DNA of 64,000 nt from Brachypterus glaber (lineage: Eukaryota; Arthropoda; Insecta; Coleoptera; Kateretidae). Shown here piece after piece: positions 55,386 through 64,000 of this stretch. Below the pieces are notes generated by a model. That model saw nothing but the letters and a program-made list of their open reading frames with translations, was not told the origin of the DNA and searched no databases. Where the stretch lies: assembly GCA_958510825.1 (NCBI GenBank), contig CAUEHQ010000002.1, forward strand, positions 310,001 through 374,000, given 5' to 3'. The translations under genes were made by a program, and so were the position numbers. Each line of letters opens with the position of its first letter. Within the stretch, counting starts at the first letter, position 1.

Positions 55386-57718
55386 TCGCAGTGATTTTAT
55401 CTTATCTCTGGTGATTTAAAAGTCACTAAGCTGCCTCAATAAAGCTCTTAATAAATAGAGCCTTATGCCTCACAACCCCACTTGTATTGTAACCCTCAGA
55501 ATACCCACCTATATAACCACTATAAATAACCCAATTAATTAAGCTATTGACCTATACCACTTGTGTGTTTAAAAATCAAAATTAAAAACATTTTTCTTTT
55601 TTTTAGCCTAAAAGTCGAGGAAGGGTATTAACCAGTCCAAAAAAGCAATAGTGAGTTTTTTCATTCCAGACCAAAAGGAACCAGTCAAAATCTCAGAAAG
55701 CAAAAGATCTGGCTTCTATGCACAGCATAGAGGTCACCCAGTTTGGTCGGAGAAGAAAATCCTAAGGACTTTTTCCTTTGGTTATTAAAAGCTTTAGCAG
55801 GTATGGCAGATTTGAAAGGTGTTACAAGGATTTATTAGAAAAAAAGTTTATGAAAATATGATTTTTTGAGCAGAAGGACTTCAGTCGATAGCTCTTGCCT
55901 TGGGAATAAACATTACTTCTACTACTACTATGATGCCCTGGTAAAATGGTTTTAATGGACCCTGCTAACAAAAAAGTCATACTGTTGATTTTGGTAAATA
56001 ATTTACTTTTTAGCTACTTATAGAAATACTATAGAAATACTGCACTCAGCAATAAAACATGTACCTTCTTTGTTAGTGTCTGTAATAAAAGTGAAAACCT
56101 TGGTGAAAACAAAGCTTTTGTTACTAAAATAAAGAAAATAAATAAAATATACAGAAAAATAGAATGTGACATGAGGAAATCGTCCAAAATGTATGAAAAA
56201 TGATATAGATGAGGCAAGAGAAAAAAGTATTAAAGAAAAATGATTTGTAGCAGATTTCAGGCAACAAGAAACAAAATAAAATTAACAGAGTTCAAAATAT
56301 GCAGCGCCCATGGTTGTAGGCTACAAAATTGGGTATTTTGACGTCGAAAAGACAATAATATAACGTGATTGTGGCAAAAAACTCCTTCAGCCAATACTGT
56401 AATCCTATTTTTCTAACTCAAAAAAAAACTTTACCCCTGACCAGCAAATTTTGGTAACAAAAAAAAGGGCCTCACCTCTGAAAAATTCCTAACTCTACCA
56501 TTCCAACTTTCCCAACTAAACAATTTATTGAACAATTTCCCTACTTTATCCCTCAATTTTCCCAACTATCCTGAAAATTTGCGAAATCTGCCAGTCAATT
56601 TTACCAACTGGGCACTGGATTTTCCCAACTCGAGCATGGTTGGGCATGAGAGCACCTCTGAATACATCTTAATTAATGTTGACTTGTACTTATTGTATGT
56701 ATTTATGATACTTTGTATATTTATGTAGTAGATTATTTATTGTTAAAATTATTATTATTATTATTATTATTATTATGTACAACTTTGACAAGCATTAAAA
56801 GTGCAGTTTAAAATTATTTTTGGTCCTTTCAAATATTTCAAACATATATGTTTTCTTTTACAGGGACTATAATTTATAATAAATGTTAATACTTAAGTAA
56901 AGTTAATTAACTTATTTCTCTTACATACAGGTTGTCTCAAATTTTACTTCCCCAGAGAAATATACCTAAACTAATGAAGTATCTTTATTATAAAAAAATA
57001 AGATAAAATTAATTTAGCATTATTTTTTAATACTCATTTTAAAAAAATAAATCCTTTAAACTCTGTTGCCTAAGTCTACTTAGTTTCACACTAAATAGGT
57101 GATTTTTTTTAAAGCGAGGAGCCCTCAAGCTTCCTGCTGTGGCTTAATATACCCCTAGCTAGGCCCCCTACCCTGTTTTTTTTTTAATTTTTTGTTTCTT
57201 AGTTTTTGTGTAGCCCCAAATAGGATGCATTTATTCAGGGCTGGATTAACCCATGGGCCCACTGGGGCACAGGCTTATGGCCAAAGGGGCTCAGTTAACT
57301 GGCAGGTAATTTACTACTTTGCTTTAACCTCCCACAATTTTAGGTTGCCTAGTATTTCCATGAAACACCTTACAAGAGTGAACCCCTTATAAAGGGTTCA
57401 CTTACTTATAAGTAAGGGCCTTTACCTCAAAAAAGCCCAAGGGACTTTTATGGGGTTTATGCACATATTATGAAAATAAAATACAAATTTAATACATATT
57501 TATTACATACTAAATTAAAGTTTTTTACTTTTTTTACTAAGTGTAGTGATGAAAGTAATTTATTATTATTTTTTTTTAATAAAAAAGTATTTAAAATAAA
57601 ATCAATTCTTTTATTTAGTACATACTTCGTTTACACAACTACCGTTGACAGTAATTTATTTTACGTATTAAAAATAAAAAAAAATAAAAAAATACAAATA
57701 TGTATTTATACTTAAACT
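55386..57718. other. AT-rich DNA without a recognised gene
   Basis: Contains short repeated words TTTCCCAACT at 56507-56640, a (TTA)n tract at 56747-56776, and at 57236 CAGGGCTGGATTAACCCATG, which looks like the left end of a hAT element lacking a right end. No coding unit was found. Confidence 0.45.
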
Positions 57719-58225
57719 CAGGCCCGCAACTGGGGGGGGGGTACTAGGGGGTGCACCCCTGGCATAATTTTAAGCACCCCCTAGAAAAATAAAGCCTAAG
57801 CACCCCCGCAGGTGGTGCTCAAGTCAAAAAAGACGCTCCCCTACATAAAAAAATATATTTTTTATTTTTCATTTAAACAACAGTTTAGAACAGTAATTTA
57901 AAGTTCTTTCGGACAATTTTTTTTTTTTTTTTTTGATAAAACAAATAAAAAAAGTAATTAGAAAAATTGTTACATATTTAAAAAAAAGTATTTTTTTTTA
58001 AACACCCTCCCATTTGTCCTAAAATCCTTAAATGCCCTCCTTTTCAGTTTTGACCCTAACTTTCCTCAAATCCTTAAAATTTCCTGCGGCTTACATCTCC
58101 AAAGCCAAGGCTACCGAAACACGAAACTCCGGAACGGCCGATGACACACGCTGTGTGCCATCGGCACTGAACGTGTTAAGTAAGGGTGCTCAGCACCCCC
58201 TGTTTTTTTTTCAGTTACGGGCCTG
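57719..58225. mobile_element. Non-autonomous hAT-like element A
   Basis: Ends CAGGCCCGCAACTG and CAGTTACGGGCCTG are inverted repeats. Flanks CTTAAACT (57711-57718) and TTTAAACT (58226-58233) agree at seven of eight positions, the 8-bp duplication typical of hAT. It is 507 bp with no transposase frame; the interior has GGGGGTGC/GCACCCCC subterminal repeats. Confidence 0.9.
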
Positions 58226-58304
58226 TTTAAACTAATAATAATATAATAAAATAGTTTCTGTGTTCTAAAAATTAAAACATTGCCTTGCCTCTATTCACCT
58301 AATC

Positions 58305-58830
58305 CTAGGTATACGGACGCAATAAAGTTCGGCCTAGTTCGAGAAACTCCATTGCGTCCCTACAACAAAGTAAGTTCTATGTGTCCATAAACCTATACAT
58401 GGTATACGGACGCAATAATTATTCACTTTAAAGTCGTGTTCATATATGATCATATACCTTTATAGAGTCCGAACATTGCCTTGCGTCTCTGTACCTAAAC
58501 CTACGTATACGGACGCAATAAAGTTCGGCCTAGTTCAAGAAAACTCTATTGCGTCCCTATAACAAAGTAAGTTCTATGTGTCCATAAACCTATACATGGT
58601 ATACGGACGCAATAATTATTCACTTTAAAGTCGTGTTCATATATGATCATATACCTTTATAGAGTCCGAACATTGCCTTGCGTCTCTGTACCTAAACCTA
58701 CGTATACGGACGCAATAAAGTTCCTCCCAGTCCAAGAAAACTCTGTTGCTTCCATACCACAGAGTAAGTTCTCTGTGTCCATGTAACCTATACACGGTAT
58801 ATGGACGCAATAAGTATTTATTCACTATTA
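58305..58830. repeat. Tandem 196-bp repeats with GGACGCAATA words
   Basis: GTATACGGACGCAATAAAGT starts near 58309, 58505 and 58702 (period 196-197). Two units are nearly identical and the third diverges after 58720. Each has two or three TACGGACGCAATA or ATTGCGTCC words. A related cluster is at 59095-59140. Confidence 0.9.
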
Positions 58831-59317
58831 AGTTGAATTGTAAAAATAATATACGAATTTGTATATATTTTCCACGCCTCTGTCGGAATTCTGCTGAACT
58901 AAAATATACATTTTTGTACAAAATCGTAATATTGTTGCTTCCGAATTTATTTTTTTGATTTGGCAATATTTCCGAAATCTTTGTAGATAATATCCAGATT
59001 TGATATTATTTCACCTTAAACGTCATGTATGTTTCAGTTTCTGTCCTTATTATCCTAAACATCGTACCGCAAACGCTTAAAAAGGGCTAAAACAATGTTG
59101 CGTCCGATATGCGGTCGCAATAACGCACCGACGCAACAATAAATGTAAAACGGCAATGTATGGACGAAGTTTTTATAATTTAGGTTATATTATGGTAACA
59201 AGCTAAGTCAGTTTGGCTTAGTAAAATGAATAATATTTTACATAAACATAAAAATTGACAAGTTTTAATTGCCTAATTTAAACAAAATAATTTTAAGTGT
59301 CCCACTTTTTTTTTTAA

Positions 59318-59402
59318 AGAAGTGTACGGAGTAGAGTTGTTATGGAGTAGAGATGTTATGCAGTAGGGATGTTAGGGAGTAGAGAAATTTAGAGTAGATA
59401 TG
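59318..59402. repeat. Minisatellite of GGAGTAGAG.TGTTAT
   Basis: About five imperfect copies of a 15-17-bp repeat, without coding meaning. Confidence 0.85.
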
Positions 59403-59600
59403 TTAGTCTGCCATAAATTGCACTGGGTTATAAGAACCCAAAAAAAAAGCCTGCGTCAGTCAGCACCACAAAAACCATTCTCGATGCAAAACAAAAACCA
59501 TGGGAAATGTTGGATTTTGCTAGAACTACTTACTGTAGGTTTGGTTTGCCACAAAAACAAAAAAAAAACTGTGTGCCTTGGTTCTTAAAGGGCCAATAGC

Positions 59601-59815
59601 ATGAAGCTGAAGTTTGCAATGTTTTTTTGCAACGAAAATTAACAAACCTTACCAAAACGACAGTTTTGACTTTTCTTGCTTTTTTATTTATTTATGGATC
59701 CAAAAGGCCTTAATTCGATCTAAAACTACTAACTACCAGTTTTTTATTAAATAGAGTCAGTTTAAAGTTTTTTTAATTTTCGTTGCAAAAAAAACGTTGC
59801 AAACTTCAGCTTCAT
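59601..59815. mobile_element. Non-autonomous hAT-like MITE B
   Basis: 215 bp starting ATGAAGCTGAAGTTTGCAAT and ending AACTTCAGCTTCAT. CCAATAGC is present as a perfect 8-bp duplication on both sides (59593-59600 and 59816-59823). The arms pair through TTTTTTGCAACGAAAATTA. The 8-bp duplication fits hAT, although the ends are not CAG...CTG, so another family with 8-bp target duplications is possible. Confidence 0.9.
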
Positions 59816-60103
59816 CCAATAGCAAAAATAAAATTTTAAGAAAATAGCAATACTACAGACAAACAGACACATCGACAGACATTGGCCCTAGTTACTTAAA
59901 ACCTACATTTATTTCACAAAGCATTGAAATTGGCCTTTTTAGTATAGATCTGAAAATAATATCTTATATCTTACATATGTATTATAAATACTAACATGCA
60001 TAAACACAAAATCAGTTGAATGCATTTTTTGTGTAAGTTCTTTTGTAGAGCTTGCTATAATTGAGAATAATACAGTGGTGGTAACTCTTTGGTTCCTTAC
60101 ATA

Positions 60104-60826
60104 CAGTGCCGTCCAAAAGTCACCCCCCCCCCTCCTAACTTTTGAACGAGTTGAGATATCGATTTAAAATTTAGAACTCTTAAATAAGAAAACTTAAACT
60201 ATCTTTAAGCATATATTTGATACTTTTTTCTCTTAAAATGTGGGCAGGGGGGCATGGGGGGAAATTTTTTTAAATAGAAAGGAGGGTCGTGTGATACCAT
60301 TTTAAAGCCTTTAAAATTCTCTATATAACCATATATTTTAAAATTTTTTAAACATGTTATTTAAGATTTTGATTTTTCAGTTTTTTGTGCTAAAAAAATA
60401 TTTTTTTAAGTTTTTTTTTGTTAATTTTTATTTATGTCAACTAAAATTAGTTGAAAAGTATAATTTACTTTTTTTCATTATGAAATTAGGCATTTTTAAA
60501 AAATTGTTTGGATTTTTTAGAGAAATTTTGACAAAAATACCCATTTTCAACCCTATTTTAAACCCAAAAAAAAATGTTTAAAAAAAATAAAAAATAAACA
60601 GTTAAATGGAGAATTTTATAAGCTTTAAAATGATGTATAACACGACCCACCTTTCTATTTAAAAAAATATCACCCCATGCCCCCCTGCCCACATTTTAAG
60701 AGCTAAAAGTATCAAATATATGCTTAAAGATAGTTTAAGTTGTCTTATTTAAGAGTTCTAAATTTGAAGTCGATATCTAAACTCGTTCAAAAGTTAAGAT
60801 GGGGGGGTGACTTTTGGACCGCTCTG
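60104..60826. mobile_element. Mariner-like MITE with long inverted repeats, copy 2
   Basis: Starts CAGTGCCGTCCAAAAGTCAC, ends GTGACTTTTGGACCGCTCTG, and is flanked by TA. It is 723 bp and related to 34579-35220 along both arms, with a diverged AT-rich centre. A 75-residue frame inside it is low-complexity and not a transposase. Confidence 0.9.
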
Positions 60827-61443
60827 TATAAACTTTTGTACAAGTCGTAAGCAAACCATTTACTTGATGGGTGGACAGATAAATAGTATTTAATAAATAC
60901 ACTTTAGTCATAAAAGAACTTGGACTTTATATAATAGTTTTTCTATAAATAATGGAAATAAACTAGGGAATCTATTTTGTAAAATGTAAATTTGAAAAAC
61001 AATATGGAACGTTTTAAGGTTAAGTAAATATTGTTATTAAAAAGGCATAGACAAAGAAGTTTATTTTGTCTATGTAAAAAGGTCAACTGTTCTTTGCAAA
61101 AAAAATATACTAATAATAATTTTAATCCAAAATAAACTTACCTTAACGTGAACACTTAAAAACAAACATATCCAAGGAAGACACATTTTCCCACTAAATT
61201 TTTTGTTCGTTTGACATGTCTCCCGCGTTTAACGTGGTTGCATAAATCCGAGCAGAAGTTTATTTCATTACGCACAATGGTTAAAATTGTACTGTAACAA
61301 TCAAGAACACATTTTCTTCGAGAAACGATTGCAATTAAATCGAAATATCATAAGCGTATTATTTACAAATATTTTTAAAAAAAATCACAAAACGGGCCAA
61401 TTTTGGGAAAAAATAGGCCCATTATAGAAAATAAATTTACAAG
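60827..61443. other. AT-rich DNA with no recognised feature
   Basis: No coding, tRNA or inverted-repeat structure that I can support. Confidence 0.4.
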
Positions 61444-61451
61444 AAAGTACG

Positions 61452-61959
61452 CAGGGGCGGATCCAGGAAGTGGTCCTCGGGGGGGTAAAATCAAAAAATC
61501 CAATGTTTTTTTATAGATCTTAGCTATAGTTAATTATAATCATGTAATTATTCATTTCTGTTCAGGGAATCGTTATTTTAATACTCCTATTAATTTTAAA
61601 AACACATATTAGTCAAGAAAAAGCCTAAATGGACTACCACCCATTATAATAATAATATAAAATTTTATAATATTTTGTCATAAAACCAGCAGCAAGTAAC
61701 TTTATAAATAATAATGACAAATATAGACATTTGCATTATATTAATAAATATATTTTTTTAAAAGTCCGATAATTGGGACACAACTAGTCCGATATTTAGA
61801 CAAGGTGTTCGATATTTGGTACATTCGTGCTTTTTTATATTTCATTTAATATAAAACTATCAAAAATGAATGTATATTTAGTTAGTTTTTTTGATATATA
61901 AATAAATTTAGAGGTGTCCCTTTGTAAGCCTTAGTAGTTTTTTGGGATGAATAAATCTG

Positions 61960-62058
<99 letters not shown>

Positions 62059-62343
62059 TTGAAAACTAAAAATATATATTTTATAGTTATTAAGGTTCAT
62101 ATGTAATTTTAACACACCATCAAAGTCCGAAATTGCTCTAAAGTGTCCGATATATGGGACAGTTGCCTTATTCTAATTTTAAACCAGCTGGTTTAAATTT
62201 TTAAACAGCTTTATTATTCTAGATTTCACAAAAAATCAAGATTTTTTTAATGAATTTCACGCCCTACCTACAATGTTCTTAAGTTTATAAACTTCTGGGG
62301 GGTAGTTACCCCCCATTACCACCCCCCCTTGGATCCGCATCTG
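61452..62343. mobile_element. Non-autonomous hAT-like element C
   Basis: Ends CAGGGGCGGATCCAGGAAG and CCTTGGATCCGCATCTG form the inverted termini. AAAGTACG is a perfect 8-bp duplication (61444-61451 and 62344-62351). It is 892 bp, with a (TTA)n tract at about 61962-62056 and no transposase frame. Flush G runs near both ends (GGGGGGGTAAAA / TTACCCCCCATT) are subterminal inverted repeats. Confidence 0.95.
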
Positions 62344-62351
62344 AAAGTACG

Positions 62352-63213
62352 TGTACTTTCCGTATACGTCATGGCAGCATAAACAATTTTTTTTTCGATT
62401 TTAGATAATTTAGGCACAAAAAAATAGTTAAAGTGCTCTAAAAGTGAATTAGAGGGTGACTTTAACAGCTAGACCTTATGTTTTACAAAACTGAAAAAAA
62501 ATCGGAAAAAAACGAATTCAAGTGAGTCACATAATAACCCTTTGACAGCCGGGCCGCGAATTAAATTTGTTGTTTTTTTACACCTTACACCTATCGAGAA
62601 ATGTTATTTTAAAAATCCGAATAATAAAGATTTGGAATATTTTGAATTTTAAAATTGCAATTTAACCCATAATGACAAATAATATAACAATAACAAATAA
62701 TAGTCATTATTAATAACAACTTTTTAAATGCCATAAGTATACCTATATACTATAGACGAAATTTTGGCTACGGTTATGTAGACCACCGTGCGTATGTATC
62801 AAGAGAAACAAATAATTTCCTACTTAAATAATAATTTTGCGATGTTGTCAATTTTAGGAAGTCAAAGAATCAAGTAAACAAAAATATTACAAATTAAATA
62901 TACTCGCGCAAAGACACTGGATGTCAAAGCAGCGATTAAGTAAAATTTCCGAGTATACGCATATACGCAACGGGCGCCCTCTACCCAGAATACATCTGAA
63001 ATAGACTATACTCTCAAAGAATTGTTCCAAGCATTTTTTGACCTCCTCGTCTAACTTCGTGTGGGTAATGTAGGTATCATTATTAGAGAAAATAGAGCAA
63101 AAATCGCTTTGACATCCAAAATCGGATGTCGAAGCGTTTTCGGATGTCAAAGTACCGGAATATTTTTATATCGGATGTAGTGCGGACCCGAGCTAAATAT
63201 ATATATAAATATA

Positions 63214-63278
<65 letters not shown>

Positions 63279-64000
63279 TTATATATATATATGTCAAATA
63301 GACATACGCATCCGAAGTATATATACCACCGACGCTTACGGCTCCAAAGCGGAGCCCAATACGTCGAACCCGGAGTCCAATACGTATCCCCATTGAAATT
63401 TTGCCAGCATGTTTAGGATGTCAATAAGCATGCTCTGGCGAAATTTCGTGTGGAGGCCAAAACTACGATATACTTATACATTTTATACAGACTAGTTTAC
63501 GAAAATTCCACCGAAAAGCGCCACGATCGCCATACTTATACATTTAGATGTGAATAGTACGTATAGGCCTCCTACAGAGATGTATATAATTCTAGATGTT
63601 AGAAGCGCGTACTGGTCTCCAGAGTATTGACAACACGGTGAATATTCGTATTTAAGGCGGAAAGACTTAGTGAAAACTATCGAAAGATTAATCGTTCTAC
63701 TGGTAAAAATAATAAGAACGATTTTACTAAAAATTTTGACTACAAATTTTTTATTGGTAAAAATCTAGGATTTGATTCCTAGTAAAATATTTTGTTGTTT
63801 TTATTATTATACTATTCCCAACGCCTGCGCTGGAACAGTATTATACTGTAGTTTCGAATTTTCAAAATAAATCAAAAATCGTTTTGGACAAAAAATTGAT
63901 GTGGGAGAGAAAGGGGTAATAAGAAACACTTGGGGTTTAAAGAAACAGAGCATGTTAGAATTAGGACTTAACATAAAGGCAGAAACTTATTTTTTTTCTA
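62352..64000. other. AT-rich end region with (TA)n and CGGATGTC words
   Basis: CGGATGTC or GACATCC words occur at 63108-63170, with TTTGACATCCAAAATCGGAT as a palindrome core, close to a (TA)n tract at 63195-63290. After it come GCATCCGAAGTATATATACC and an inverted pair GAAATTTTGCC / GGCGAAATTTC at 63397-63445. No gene was found; the last 400 bp show nothing I recognise. Confidence 0.5.

Overview
This window looks like an AT-rich, transposon-dominated stretch of an animal genome, most likely an insect. I see no bacterial operon, phage module or CRISPR array. The repertoire fits an arthropod: Ty3/gypsy LTR elements, an R1/I-like non-LTR element whose ORF1 carries a DUF4780-like domain, a CR1-like LINE whose ORF1 has a PHD-like finger plus an esterase-like fold, a non-LTR element with a restriction-like endonuclease (RLE), hAT-, mariner- and Harbinger-like non-autonomous DNA elements, foldback elements and long microsatellites. 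I find no intact multi-exon host gene. The only clear host-derived coding piece is a ubiquitin-specific protease (USP) fragment fused to retroelement sequence.

Layout. 1-3623: a 1761-bp unit repeated head to tail (two full copies and a 101-bp start of a third). Each full copy has a minus-strand open frame in which the C-terminal part of an RLE non-LTR protein runs into the catalytic-cysteine box of a USP2-like deubiquitinase. 3624-8688: a palindrome, possible small exons, then a decayed minus-strand Ty3/gypsy element. 8689-12250: AT-rich DNA with hairpins, a short duplication and possible orphan exons. 12260-15110: two arrays of a GC-richer satellite split by 1 kb holding a tRNA-like sequence. 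16361-20911: long inverted arms enclosing an R1/I-like LINE and a gypsy RT scrap; more gypsy gag lies at 20930-21734. 22925-32330: two tandem copies of a (TA)n-bounded repeat unit (4.6 and 3.2 kb), with a related empty site just downstream. 32367-34030: an LTR remnant. 34579-35220: a mariner-like MITE. 35795-37300: coding debris and a GC-rich LINE start. 38490-50400: a giant foldback whose centre holds a CR1-like LINE and whose right arm holds an RLE element and a satellite-like block. 51224-51423: an assembly gap beside another palindrome arm. 52180-54360: nested duplications with a MITE present in only one copy. 55221-62343: several non-autonomous DNA elements, three of them with 8-bp target duplications. 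62344-64000: AT-rich DNA with a (TA)n tract.

The RLE family occurs twice, at 1-3284 and 44786-47150. The second copy preserves a C-terminal tail ending in a stop codon, which shows where the first was interrupted by the USP segment. That fusion and its tandem amplification, together with the (TA)n-bounded unit and its nearby empty site, are the most unusual things here.
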